From NCBI GenBank assembly GCA_964568795.1, contig CAZMRQ010000004.1:1-64000 (forward strand): a stretch of DNA of 64,000 nucleotides. Reading direction: 5' to 3'. The DNA is from CAZMRQ01 sp964568795. GTDB lineage: Bacteria > Pseudomonadota > Gammaproteobacteria > Comchoanobacterales > Comchoanobacteraceae. The notes beneath the pieces were generated by a model that saw nothing but the letters and a program-made list of their open reading frames with translations, had not been told where the DNA came from and ran no database searches. The translations under genes and the position numbers were made by a program. Shown here in pieces: positions 18,532-27,404 of this stretch (positions are counted from its first letter, which is position 1; every line of letters begins with the position of its first letter).

Positions 18532-21042
18532 ATGATGGAAAATTACGAAATTGAGCCATATGTTAAGCAAATCAACAAGGGGTATTCTCCGGAACAACTC
18601 GTTGAATGCATACTGAATAATGTCTCTAAACTCAATCTCCTCAATTCTGAATTTATGTTTTGGGTATTGAAAATTTATGAAATACAACTGAACGCGAGTC
18701 AATTAATAACAAATTCTTCTGGTGAATGGCATACACATATAATGAAAATGTCAACGAACAACCTCTTTCCGCTGACACTCTGTTCACCACAAAGCTTCTA
18801 CTTCGATCGTAAGTTTGAAGAGTTTTCTCCAGAAAATCCTTCATTTAGCTTTTTTAAATATGAAGAAGATGAAAAAAATATCCAGAGCAAAAAAGTAGTG
18901 TATAAAAACGTTGTCAGCCACATCCTTGCTGACCTTAAAGAGCACAAAGACCCCAGCAAGCTGCCTGAATCTGACTACAACAAGCTGCTTAAATCTCTTG
19001 GTGATATGGATATATTCAATTTTTTTCTAATCATTCAATCACTGCTCACTAGTCCAGCGCTCACCACACACGTCATTATGACAATTGAAAAATTACTTGA
19101 TGACAGTCACCAAAACTCATTAAAAGTCATGCTGCTTTACTACTGTGATGCAAAAAAAGACACCTTCCTTTACAAACACTTATGTAATCGCTCATGTGAG
19201 GAGGCTAAACTGGAAAAGGAAGAGATGAGAAAATGGTTGCCAATTGACGCAACACCTCATAACGAAGTAGCCCGAATGTTGTACTTCGACATTGATAGAA
19301 TTCTTTGTATGGCCAAAAAAATCCATGAACTAGTTCTTCTCCTTCCTGGCCTTACTTGTTCTAACGCACTGACGTCTACAGATGCGTCACTCGTTTGTGA
19401 CCTGATTGATGAACTTAAGCTTATCTTCCAAGAACACTATATAAGCTTGCATTTTGCGCTAAAGGACTTAATGACGAGCTACAAGAATTTCAGCGACGAC
19501 TGGACCTATCATTCTTGGCGAAGCATCCCCCACATCAGAGTTCCTGCCAAAACCGATTTGCTAACAAAATTCCAATTCACAAGCGAATCTATTAGCCCCT
19601 CCATGACACTTCAGGCTATTATAGATAAACTTTTATTCCCGGCAGTGATGCCTACAATCTCACCTCACTTTGCTTCTAAACTTCTATTATACTATAAACT
19701 GAACGCTAAAGCTGAGCCTATTATAAATGATTCTGACTTCACCCCTACTTCAATCTTACACCCTACCCTCCAAGACTATGCTGCTATTGCAAGTATGCCG
19801 CCCATTTCTGAAAGTATAGCACCACATATTGAGAAAGTCTTTGAAGGTCTCAAACAGCAAATAGATGATTCTATACTTGAACGTTTACCTAAACAAACAC
19901 TCTCTCATGGACTTGCCTGCGGTTTAAAATCGCCAACCGTACTTACACAAATACAAGAGTACTATAACCTTCCTGATAGCTTAGATAGCCAAGAGAAGAT
20001 CATAGAGCACCTTAATGATAACATCAAGGCTACCTATTTGAAACGACTCGGCTCACTTAAACTTTTTTTAAGCAATTTAGGTGCAGAACCACAACAAACT
20101 TTTCTCTGTATAACTTCAATACTTGCCAGGTGCACCCCCCCATTTACGCACCGAAATTTCAATGGATACCCCAAAATCTATTACCCGCATGCATCTATTG
20201 CAGCAAACTTCTATCTTGAACAATTTTCTAAAGAAAAAACCCCTTCATACCCAAATACCGCTGATAACCTAAGATCACTCGAGAATTTTTTAATATTATC
20301 CCAAAACAACAGTCTTGCTCATTTAGTTGTCAATCTTCTAATGAAACCCAGAGTCAGAAAAAGAGCAATCCGCGCAAGTACAGAATTGGCATGGGTGTTC
20401 GACCCTTGCCCAAAAACAAAGATCGGTCATTTTACTGGACAATATTTTTTTTATAATGTTGTTAACAAGTTATTAAGTACAACGAAGATTCTGCATGCTG
20501 GAAAACCTGATAAAGTAGGGATTTTGCAACAAACATGTCAATATGCTGTAGAGATTCTAGCAGACACTAACCTCTTTAGGGACACACTGAGGGCTGGGTT
20601 GAATTACTACCACTATCTTAATCTCAAACTTGTTGAAATGGAAGGGCTTCTCGGACACGCTTGCTCAACCATGCCCTTTGTCAGAAATTCAATCTACTAT
20701 CGATTCTACAGAAGCTGCACTTACTACTCAATGCTTCTCAATTCTATTATAGCTCAGATACTTACTGCATCACGCAAACCACTTAACGAGTATCAATTAA
20801 CTGTAGTCGAATTAATGGTTAATTGGGGAGAACACTGCCATACTAGCTCTACACTTAGTGAGGAAAGAGAATTCATCACTCTAGGAACAGCTTCTTTTAA
20901 TAAGACCCCGTCATCTTTCTCACTGAGTGAATGTGACACTACAAGCTGTAGCTCCAGGGATACTTCGGTCCCACAAGATTTTTTTTCTTGCCCTAACTTT
21001 ACTCTGCGAGACGCAACAACTATATATCCTCGCAGCCCCTGA
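18532..21042 (+). CDS. Large orphan protein, candidate effector
   Basis: 836 residues starting at ATGATG with AAAGAG upstream. There is no signal peptide and no obvious transmembrane span. It is predicted mostly alpha-helical with many Leu/Tyr/His-rich helices, and I see no catalytic motif I can defend. The last 50 residues are Ser/Thr/Cys-rich and disordered-looking, ending TTIYPRSP. It has its own strong promoter and a hairpin after the stop, so it is transcribed alone. It is the first of three large, unrelated-looking orphan genes on the same strand with similar promoters. Large size, no known domain and a polar C-terminal tail would fit a type IV-secreted effector, but this is inference from context. 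Confidence 0.7.
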   Translation: MMENYEIEPYVKQINKGYSPEQLVECILNNVSKLNLLNSEFMFWVLKIYEIQLNASQLITNSSGEWHTHIMKMSTNNLFPLTLCSPQSFYFDRKFEEFSPENPSFSFFKYEEDEKNIQSKKVVYKNVVSHILADLKEHKDPSKLPESDYNKLLKSLGDMDIFNFFLIIQSLLTSPALTTHVIMTIEKLLDDSHQNSLKVMLLYYCDAKKDTFLYKHLCNRSCEEAKLEKEEMRKWLPIDATPHNEVARMLYFDIDRILCMAKKIHELVLLLPGLTCSNALTSTDASLVCDLIDELKLIFQEHYISLHFALKDLMTSYKNFSDDWTYHSWRSIPHIRVPAKTDLLTKFQFTSESISPSMTLQAIIDKLLFPAVMPTISPHFASKLLLYYKLNAKAEPIINDSDFTPTSILHPTLQDYAAIASMPPISESIAPHIEKVFEGLKQQIDDSILERLPKQTLSHGLACGLKSPTVLTQIQEYYNLPDSLDSQEKIIEHLNDNIKATYLKRLGSLKLFLSNLGAEPQQTFLCITSILARCTPPFTHRNFNGYPKIYYPHASIAANFYLEQFSKEKTPSYPNTADNLRSLENFLILSQNNSLAHLVVNLLMKPRVRKRAIRASTELAWVFDPCPKTKIGHFTGQYFFYNVVNKLLSTTKILHAGKPDKVGILQQTCQYAVEILADTNLFRDTLRAGLNYYHYLNLKLVEMEGLLGHACSTMPFVRNSIYYRFYRSCTYYSMLLNSIIAQILTASRKPLNEYQLTVVELMVNWGEHCHTSSTLSEEREFITLGTASFNKTPSSFSLSECDTTSCSSRDTSVPQDFFSCPNFTLRDATTIYPRSP

Positions 21043-21047
21043 TAGTC

Positions 21048-21074
21048 AATAAGGGCATTTATCATACCCTTATT
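21048..21074 (+). terminator. Stem-loop after the 836-aa gene
   Basis: AATAAGGG and CCCTTATT form a perfect 8-bp stem around an 11-base loop, starting six bases after the stop codon. No proper T-run follows, so it may be a weak terminator or an mRNA-stabilising hairpin. Confidence 0.45.
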
Positions 21075-21092
21075 ACTATAACCTACTAATAC

Positions 21093-21120
21093 TTGACATA
21101 AAGGCTCAATCTGTCATAAT
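21093..21120 (+). promoter_or_regulatory. Sigma70-type promoter of the 662-aa orphan
   Basis: Perfect TTGACA (21093-21098), 16-base spacer and CATAAT (21115-21120). The same -10 hexamer occurs in the promoter of the preceding orphan. It is immediately followed by a TTAAT-N6-TTAAT direct repeat (21120-21135). Confidence 0.65.
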
Positions 21121-21150
21121 TAATCGAAATTTAATTAACGGAGATCACAC

Positions 21151-23139
21151 ATGGCACCCGATGATAGTCCTACAACGACAGCACCTTTGTTTGCAGATCA
21201 GGCTAAAGAACTTTATGACGCCCTATGCACAGAATATGCAAATGTATTATCTGAATGGCAAAACAATGAGCTCAGACAATATGCCCAATTATTCCAAATA
21301 CTGAGTAATAACCAATCAATTCAACGTCTACGAACGATGAATCCTGAAGCACTCGACCCAAAACATCTGGCTACTGTGGAACATACAAGTTATGAGCGGC
21401 AGCTTACGAATAGTGGCAAAAAAATGACACTTTCTACATTTGCAACTCAAAGCTTTGTTGGTTTCAATAATCATATGAGGGGCTATCTATTAACACCAGA
21501 CTCACAGACTAAATTCATCGAGTATATGGTTAAATTATGCATTCAATGGGAACATGTTTTAAGCGCCTATGCAAGAGGAAAAGAAAGCCGAATTCAACAG
21601 ATTGCAAGTTCGATTAAAAGGGAGATTGACGCAATAATCCGTATGCCGGAGCAGGGAGGAATCCTCTCGGAAACATCTAGCAGTATGAAGACACTACTAT
21701 CATCAGCATTCAAGCCTCTTACCTCCGACCCTGATTTCACCCTCCAAGATCCCGACCCATCAGACATAACAGCTCTTGCCATTTTGCTTCCGGACACTCA
21801 AAATACACTCTCTCTGCCAAAGGTATTTTATCGCTTGTCATTAGCCCTCTACAATAAGTTTACTACCATGTATGAAGCTTTCTTTGAACTTCAAGGAGAA
21901 TCTCACATGTATGACACTGAAATCGCTAATTTAAGCAATCCAGGCTGGTGGAAGAAAGTAATAATAGATGATGCCTTCAATGGCAATTTGAATAAATTTA
22001 ACGAAGCTTGCAACCATATCCGAGATCTTAGTCAAAAAGAAGTTGTCCGATCTATGCACCCTTCATTAGTCACAAAAATTTTACGACTTTTTTCAGCGGA
22101 TAGGCAAGAGGATCCTTTCAAGCGAAATTCGATCGTAATTGAGACCTCTTATTCAACTGGTTTACTCAATAAACATATAGTTGGTACAGTTGCCTTGTGG
22201 CAAACCCCTGAAAAAAAAGAGCTTCAAAAAATATTGCATTCAAGTAAGTGTGCGGTAGAAACAGCGATCAAACTGGTTATCCAATCGAATCCAAGCATCA
22301 AAGCAGAACAACAAAAGATACTGCTATGCATGAATACAGTAGCAGATATTGACCAAAATGACACGCCCCAAAATTTCATTCAGTATATTCAACAGCAGAC
22401 TCACCCAACCTTAGCTAGTGCGCAAAACACTTACAACATAACTTTCCCACCTGAAGTTGATATAAGCACACTAATGCATTGCGCACACTCATATATTTTT
22501 TCAAAGACACACTCTGATCGTTTGGGGAACATGACAGTTGCTTTATGCTTTCATCCGCATTTTAATCCGTCAAGATCTAGCTCTATCGATGAAACACTTA
22601 TGAAAGCTGTTACTAATATCAGAAAACTAGTCTCACAAGTTTTTTGTAAATTAAAAGCAATTTTCGATCAATTAGGTGGTCTTCGAGACCTTATTGGGCA
22701 CTTAATTACAGAAATCCAATCAGCTGCCCCTAAAAATGGTGCTGCCTCTGCAGTAATCAACTCTTTAAAAAGATCTTCAAAGGATTTACTTAATTTAAGG
22801 GACGAAATGTATACTAACGATAGAATAGACATGCTGACTCTACCTGTCACAAAGTTAGAGGAATGTTGTAGATACTCAAATGATACCATGTTACTCACTG
22901 CGCTAAAAGGCTCACAAGCGCCTAGAAGGCTAGCATCTCAACTATCAAGTACTATCAGTACTTTAATAATGGATGCCCCAACTAATATAGAGCCCGCATT
23001 TCTACAATCGCTTACAGCTCTTGCACAATGTACTAGCGAACAAATTAATCCCATTTGTTTTGCCATCTCACAGGCTGCAAAAAAAGAAAATGATGAGAAA
23101 TCGAAACAAAAAAAGGTGGCTATGACAGCATCGCCCTAA
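21151..23139 (+). CDS. Large orphan protein, candidate effector
   Basis: 662 residues, start preceded by CGGAG. There is no signal peptide or membrane span. It is predicted almost wholly helical, with a Thr/Pro-rich first 12 residues and a highly charged, Lys-rich end (KKENDEKSKQKK). I recognise no domain. It has its own TTGACA/CATAAT promoter and is separated by 108 bases from the previous orphan and 159 from the next. Its neighbours suggest a role shared with them, probably host-directed, but nothing in the sequence proves a function. Confidence 0.68.
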   Translation: MAPDDSPTTTAPLFADQAKELYDALCTEYANVLSEWQNNELRQYAQLFQILSNNQSIQRLRTMNPEALDPKHLATVEHTSYERQLTNSGKKMTLSTFATQSFVGFNNHMRGYLLTPDSQTKFIEYMVKLCIQWEHVLSAYARGKESRIQQIASSIKREIDAIIRMPEQGGILSETSSSMKTLLSSAFKPLTSDPDFTLQDPDPSDITALAILLPDTQNTLSLPKVFYRLSLALYNKFTTMYEAFFELQGESHMYDTEIANLSNPGWWKKVIIDDAFNGNLNKFNEACNHIRDLSQKEVVRSMHPSLVTKILRLFSADRQEDPFKRNSIVIETSYSTGLLNKHIVGTVALWQTPEKKELQKILHSSKCAVETAIKLVIQSNPSIKAEQQKILLCMNTVADIDQNDTPQNFIQYIQQQTHPTLASAQNTYNITFPPEVDISTLMHCAHSYIFSKTHSDRLGNMTVALCFHPHFNPSRSSSIDETLMKAVTNIRKLVSQVFCKLKAIFDQLGGLRDLIGHLITEIQSAAPKNGAASAVINSLKRSSKDLLNLRDEMYTNDRIDMLTLPVTKLEECCRYSNDTMLLTALKGSQAPRRLASQLSSTISTLIMDAPTNIEPAFLQSLTALAQCTSEQINPICFAISQAAKKENDEKSKQKKVAMTASP

Positions 23140-23237
23140 CAGGAATAAACAATAGAATTGGCTCTAGTCAAAAAACATGTTAGCTCGCTATAACTGTTCT
23201 GGAGCTAAAGCCTTGGGGGATGAAAATGCATGAAAAT

Positions 23238-23266
23238 TTGACAAACATACATTTTTAATCCAAAAT
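23238..23266 (+). promoter_or_regulatory. Promoter-like element before the gap-containing orphan gene
   Basis: TTGACA (23238-23243), 17 bases, then CAAAAT (23261-23266), continuing into TAAT. The string ATCCAAAATTAAT recurs exactly at the same distance from a TTGACA before the gene at 25598. The -10 match is weak (four of six). Confidence 0.45.
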
Positions 23267-23298
23267 TAATAGATTCATCACAATACAGGAGATGACAA

Positions 23299-25323
23299 AT
23301 GAACTTAAAGCAAACACCCAGTTACTTCCGATTTAGTTCTAAGCTATTCACATTCATACAAAATGTTTTCGACAGAATCCGTCTTCTTGGGATATTTATA
23401 GGAATTTTTCTATCACCCCTTTTCATACTATTAGTCCCTTTAGATATCTTATCTGTTTTATACTCGAGTACTAAGTCCTATTTTTCTCGCCATGTGCAGA
23501 TGACGAAAACTCATAGTGAAATATCAAATACAGATGCACCTACTGCTCAAAATTCAATCGATATCACCTCTGATAGTGCACAAACTGTAGAGCCAAGTGC
23601 ACATAAAAAAGAACCTGTTCAACCTTCTAATAAAAGCGNNNNNNNNNNNNNNNNNNNNNNNNNNNNNNNNNNNNNNNNNNNNNNNNNNNNNNNNNNNNNN
23701 NNNNNNNNNNNNNNNNNNNNNNNNNNNNNNNNNNNNNNCATAACTAATGAGGAAATCCAACAACTAGATGCACCTAGGGTAATACAGAGGCTACAGAAAA
23801 CTATTGATGGTATTCCCAGTAGTGATGCAGCTGCCGAAAATCTTAAAATGGCAATCACACGATTATCTCAGGAGATCATAGCGAAGATAACACCAGAAGC
23901 GAGCACTACAACTGCTCACACTCCCTTACAATCTGTTTCATCACATGAAGTTGGCACTATACAATCCGAAATCCCTCATGCACCAGCTACATCTGCAGCG
24001 GCTCCCGAGGGTTCAGCAGATGTTCTTCAACCTTATACTAATGCCGAGTTACTTTACCTCCATCAAGAAGTCCTAAAAGACATGACTAAGGAGCAATTGC
24101 ACCAACTAGATATACCTAGTGTAATACAGAGGCTACAGAAAACTATTGATGGTATTCCCAGTAGTAAAGCAGCTGCCGAAAATCTTAAAAAAGCATGCAT
24201 AGGATCTCTTGATTTCTTTAACCGATCTGAGCTATATACTAAATTCTATGGTTGGTCGGATGCAAAGTCACATCATCCAGTACAACACTTCGTTATTTCA
24301 TGTATCCTATCTGCAGCTCTAATCAATGAACATGCGACCCAAAGAACTAATATTTTCTTTAAATGGTGCTACAACCTGGATAGTATTGGAACAGATGATG
24401 CGCATGAAACATTACTTCAACACATATTTAAACAAAGCTTAACTTCATTCTTTGGTAACTCCAGCAATGATAGCCCCAATACATATGGAATACATACTGA
24501 CTATCATAGAGCTTTAATTAAAGCACTCAGCCAAGCAACTCATGAACGAACAAGCAACTATGGCGCGAAATGGTCAACAGAACCCCAAGACACTACAACT
24601 AAGTTGATGTATAAATCGCTAATACATGCAATTGTAACATTTGAAACAGAGGACAGCTATCACTATATGACTCCACAAGCATTACTTGGCTTGTGGGCTT
24701 TCCCTCTGATGACACAATACAGTAAGGGGGTTCCCTTGGGGAAAGTGATGAGAGACCCGAGTTACCAAGCTATGGCAAACAACTTTCGTGACTCAATTAG
24801 CACTATGCACGGTGGAATATTGCATTCGTTATCCATGCTGGCAAGCCCGAAAAATCTCTATGAACAGCTCCCACCTTCTTTTTCACAGAAGGTAGAGCAC
24901 GATGATATAGTGGTATATGGGAAATGTTTAGCAGCGATTTGGGATTGCAAAATGGAAACAATACATTTAGAAGACACACCTGGGGTAACCTTCACACAAG
25001 AATTTATAATAAAAACATTTTTCACTGATCCCGAATCTGGGCCCAGCAGATCTTTTGCGTCTGACTCTACCAACACTCCAGGTCAAGCCGATATACAACT
25101 GGAAATTAACGATAAAATGGTACAAAACAGGCATTGGCAAGGCAGAAGTCTTTTGAAACTAAAGAATTCCTTTAAACAATATCTGGTTTCAATATCAGAT
25201 TCTGCTCGAAGATCTACTATTTCATTTGCAGAAGATGGAACTTCCACTTACACTGCAGATCAAAAAGATTCTACGCTTAATCAACACACTGATGCAGAAA
25301 ACCTTAACCCTCAACGGCCCTAG
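23299..25323 (+). CDS. Membrane-anchored orphan with internal repeats, interrupted by an assembly gap
   Basis: The frame runs from ATG 23299 (AGGAG upstream) to TAG 25323 across a 100-N gap, about 674 residues as drawn; the true length is unknown. An N-terminal hydrophobic hairpin lies at about residues 28-60 (LLGIFIGIFLSPLFILLVPLDIL). A Ser/Thr/Pro-rich linker and two copies of a helical repeat ([Q/H]QLD-x-P-x-VIQRLQKTIDGIPSS) follow, 114 residues apart. The C-terminal half is a globular His/Tyr/Trp-rich region with no recognised motif. The frame happens to continue across the N run, but 100 N is a conventional placeholder, so continuity is likely rather than shown. It is probably a membrane-associated or secreted host-interaction protein, by context only. 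Confidence 0.65.
   Translation: MNLKQTPSYFRFSSKLFTFIQNVFDRIRLLGIFIGIFLSPLFILLVPLDILSVLYSSTKSYFSRHVQMTKTHSEISNTDAPTAQNSIDITSDSAQTVEPSAHKKEPVQPSNKSXXXXXXXXXXXXXXXXXXXXXXXXXXXXXXXXXXITNEEIQQLDAPRVIQRLQKTIDGIPSSDAAAENLKMAITRLSQEIIAKITPEASTTTAHTPLQSVSSHEVGTIQSEIPHAPATSAAAPEGSADVLQPYTNAELLYLHQEVLKDMTKEQLHQLDIPSVIQRLQKTIDGIPSSKAAAENLKKACIGSLDFFNRSELYTKFYGWSDAKSHHPVQHFVISCILSAALINEHATQRTNIFFKWCYNLDSIGTDDAHETLLQHIFKQSLTSFFGNSSNDSPNTYGIHTDYHRALIKALSQATHERTSNYGAKWSTEPQDTTTKLMYKSLIHAIVTFETEDSYHYMTPQALLGLWAFPLMTQYSKGVPLGKVMRDPSYQAMANNFRDSISTMHGGILHSLSMLASPKNLYEQLPPSFSQKVEHDDIVVYGKCLAAIWDCKMETIHLEDTPGVTFTQEFIIKTFFTDPESGPSRSFASDSTNTPGQADIQLEINDKMVQNRHWQGRSLLKLKNSFKQYLVSISDSARRSTISFAEDGTSTYTADQKDSTLNQHTDAENLNPQRP
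23639..23738. other. Assembly gap (100 N)
   Basis: Exactly 100 undetermined bases, the conventional placeholder for a scaffold join of unknown size. It lies within the repeat-bearing part of an orphan gene, immediately before the first visible repeat copy. Collapsed extra repeat copies are the likely cause. Confidence 0.95.
23739..23848 (+). repeat. Intragenic direct repeat, copy 1
   Basis: It aligns with 24081-24190 at a fixed offset of 342 bases (114 codons). The stretch TACAGAGGCTACAGAAAA and much of what follows is identical in both. It may be cut at its left end by the gap. Confidence 0.85.
24081..24190 (+). repeat. Intragenic direct repeat, copy 2
   Basis: Partner of 23739-23848. It encodes the same helical unit (QLD-x-PSVIQRLQKTIDGIPSS) with a few substitutions. 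The identity is high enough at DNA level to suggest recent duplication or gene conversion. Confidence 0.85.
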
Positions 25324-25343
25324 TTTAATGAAACATAATTATT

Positions 25344-25368
25344 AGAGCCTAATTGACCGTTAGGCTCT
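25344..25368 (+). terminator. Stem-loop terminator candidate
   Basis: AGAGCCTAA and TTAGGCTCT form a perfect 9-bp stem with a 7-base loop, 20 bases after the stop of the repeat-bearing orphan. The following bases (TCATTG) lack a full U-tract. Confidence 0.55.
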
Positions 25369-25542
25369 TCATTGAGAATTCTTCAATTTTCTTCCATATT
25401 GACAATCTTCTTTAGCACTCTCAATAAGCCTATCGAACAAAAATTGGTTGATAGCACTTGGCTGAATTATCGGCATGTCTGACATACAATATCAGCAGAA
25501 TACACGTAGCAAACGCAAGAGGAAAATCAAAGGCATCATGTG

Positions 25543-25571
25543 TTGACACGCGCGCGTGTTTCATCCAAAAT
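25543..25571 (+). promoter_or_regulatory. Promoter with an embedded 14-bp perfect palindrome
   Basis: TTGACA (25543-25548), 17 bases and CAAAAT (25566-25571). The palindrome ACACGCGCGCGTGT (25546-25559) overlaps the -35 and fills most of the spacer, an arrangement typical of a repressor operator. The alternating CG run stands out in this AT-rich DNA. The 274-base stretch 25324-25597 otherwise holds only the terminator-like stem. Confidence 0.5.
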
Positions 25572-25597
25572 TAATTAAAGCACCTTAAAGGAGCCTG

Positions 25598-25942
25598 ATG
25601 TGTTCATTGCCAAAAAATCAAATAATCTTAGATCCGAGAGAGTCTTGTGTGATGGGTAATGCACGACTACTTATTCAAGAACTTATGTGTGCAGGCAAAC
25701 AATTTTGTAAAATCAATCTGCCATTTCTTTTACAAACCAGGAAATATCAAAGTGCATCTATTCTGAGAACAACTGAAAATTCACAGAGCGCATCTTTCAA
25801 TTTCCTTTTGTTCTATGATTTTATAATGCATGCTCCGACTTGCTTATCCCATTATTGGTCTGATTTAATGCTTGTGAATAACACTTTAATATCTAAACAA
25901 ACTGTGACTCATCAACTGCACCAGGTCAAATCATGTCTATAA
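25598..25942 (+). CDS. Small hypothetical protein coupled to an esterase
   Basis: 114 residues. ATG 25598 has AAAGGAG four bases upstream. The stop overlaps the start of the esterase gene by ten bases, so the two look translationally coupled, which supports it being expressed. The sequence has five cysteines and a hydrophobic FNFLLFYDFIM patch but no recognisable domain or signal peptide. The palindrome-bearing promoter upstream would control both genes. Confidence 0.55.
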   Translation: MCSLPKNQIILDPRESCVMGNARLLIQELMCAGKQFCKINLPFLLQTRKYQSASILRTTENSQSASFNFLLFYDFIMHAPTCLSHYWSDLMLVNNTLISKQTVTHQLHQVKSCL

Positions 25943-26838
25943 AGCTCTGGTTATTAAGGCGGCAGGTCAGGCGACTTGCAGAAAGGCAGCGGCGTCTCAC
26001 TATTTTTGAAAACAGAACTCTTTACGAAAATCACTTATCTCGATTCCCTCTACATAAAAACATACGATACACAGATGATCAAATGACCGATATTCCAATG
26101 AGATGGCTTCACCCTCAACACCCTATCAATAAAAAAGTGATCCTGTTCTTTCACGGTGGCTCAATGTGCATGGGGAGCATCAAATCTCACTCATCATTAG
26201 CAAGCTATATTAGCGCAAAAACATCTATGACCTGTGTGCTGCCTAAATACCGTCTTTCTCCCGAACACCCCTTCCCTGCCGCTATAGACGATGCCTGCCA
26301 AATATACCGTTACTTGCTTTCTCAAGGATACCATGGGGAAGACATTGCCATCTGTGCTGACTCTGGGGGTGGATTGCTTGCAGTAAACGTGGCTATTTAT
26401 GCTCGAGAAAATCAATTGCCCATGCCACAATCACTGTCTTTACTTGCACCGGCCTTGTGTACAGATCTTGTCGAACAAGATGATGCCTATCAGGACTTAG
26501 ATGAAAGAGACCCTGTCCTATCACTAGTTGATTTACGTCGATACTCACATGCCTATCTTGGAAATTCTGATCCAGAAGACCCACGTGCATCACCACTTTA
26601 CGCCGACCTTTCAGATTTACCACCTACCCTGCATGTTGTTGGCAGTGAAGAAATGATCTTGGATCAAATCAGACAATTTCACATTAGAAGCATCAAGGCA
26701 GGCGTTCAATCACGTCTTATTGTTGAAAAAGGGTGTTTTCATGCTCACTACTTACTTGCTTCTATTCTTCCTGAAGCCAATAAATCACTTAATCATATAT
26801 CTGATTTCATAGTCAGCCAATTTAACTCGCACAAATAG
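25933..26838 (+). CDS. Alpha/beta hydrolase, hormone-sensitive-lipase (HSL) type esterase
   Basis: 301 residues. The oxyanion-hole motif is HGGS (H74-G75-G76) instead of the usual HGGG. The nucleophile elbow is ADSGGG with S144 (GDSAGG in the family). A C-terminal His lies in CFHAHYLL, and the YRLSPEHPFPAAIDD string is a strong HSL-family signature. It presumably hydrolyses short-chain or lipid esters; the natural substrate is unknown. No signal peptide. It is coupled to the small gene upstream. Its last 17 bases overlap the convergent receiver gene. Confidence 0.9.
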   Translation: MSIKLWLLRRQVRRLAERQRRLTIFENRTLYENHLSRFPLHKNIRYTDDQMTDIPMRWLHPQHPINKKVILFFHGGSMCMGSIKSHSSLASYISAKTSMTCVLPKYRLSPEHPFPAAIDDACQIYRYLLSQGYHGEDIAICADSGGGLLAVNVAIYARENQLPMPQSLSLLAPALCTDLVEQDDAYQDLDERDPVLSLVDLRRYSHAYLGNSDPEDPRASPLYADLSDLPPTLHVVGSEEMILDQIRQFHIRSIKAGVQSRLIVEKGCFHAHYLLASILPEANKSLNHISDFIVSQFNSHK

Positions 26839-27214
26839 CTTGCTCAAGAAATTCCTTTTTAATCTCTGTACCCACTTTCATAGTCATAGGTTTAACAAAA
26901 AAACCATTAATTCCTGCATCTTGAGCCTGATTTCGTATTTGCTTGTCTGAATGGGCTGTTAATGCAACTATAGGCACATCACTCAACCACCCACCAAATT
27001 CTCGCATCTTCCGAGTTAATGTAATCCCATCTGTATCAGGCAATCCCAAATCCATCAAAATTAAATCAAACTTTTCTCTTTTTACTGCCTCAATAGCTTC
27101 GATACCATTTGATGCAGACTGTGCATCACAACGTATGTTATTAAGGACCATCATAGCTATTTTCTGTGCAAGAAGCAGATCTTCTACTACAAGAACCTTA
27201 TATTGCCCTGTCAT
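26822..27214 (-). CDS. Stand-alone response-regulator receiver protein
   Basis: 130 residues forming only a CheY-like receiver: acidic E11/D12, phospho-acceptor D55 in LILMDLGLPDTDG, Thr/Ala in LTAH and Lys in FVKPM. A perfect AAAGGAGG precedes the start. There is no output domain and no kinase next to it. The sequence style (SASNGIEAIEAVKREKFDLILMD) resembles receiver domains of hybrid kinases, so it may work in a phosphorelay with an unlinked kinase. It converges with the esterase gene. Confidence 0.9.
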   Translation of the reverse strand: MTGQYKVLVVEDLLLAQKIAMMVLNNIRCDAQSASNGIEAIEAVKREKFDLILMDLGLPDTDGITLTRKMREFGGWLSDVPIVALTAHSDKQIRNQAQDAGINGFFVKPMTMKVGTEIKKEFLEQAICAS

Positions 27215-27404
27215 CTACAACCTCCTTTATCATATATGTTATATCCATTAAAAAAACAATTCAATACTGTTCATTATAATTCAACCAAAATTGTTATACT
27301 ACACCGAATAACGCATCTTGATGTCAGTCATATCTGCAATATTAATCACTAAACTTTACTGTGTCATCAAATGCGTTTAAAGTATATGAAAAAGGGGCTC
27401 TGCC

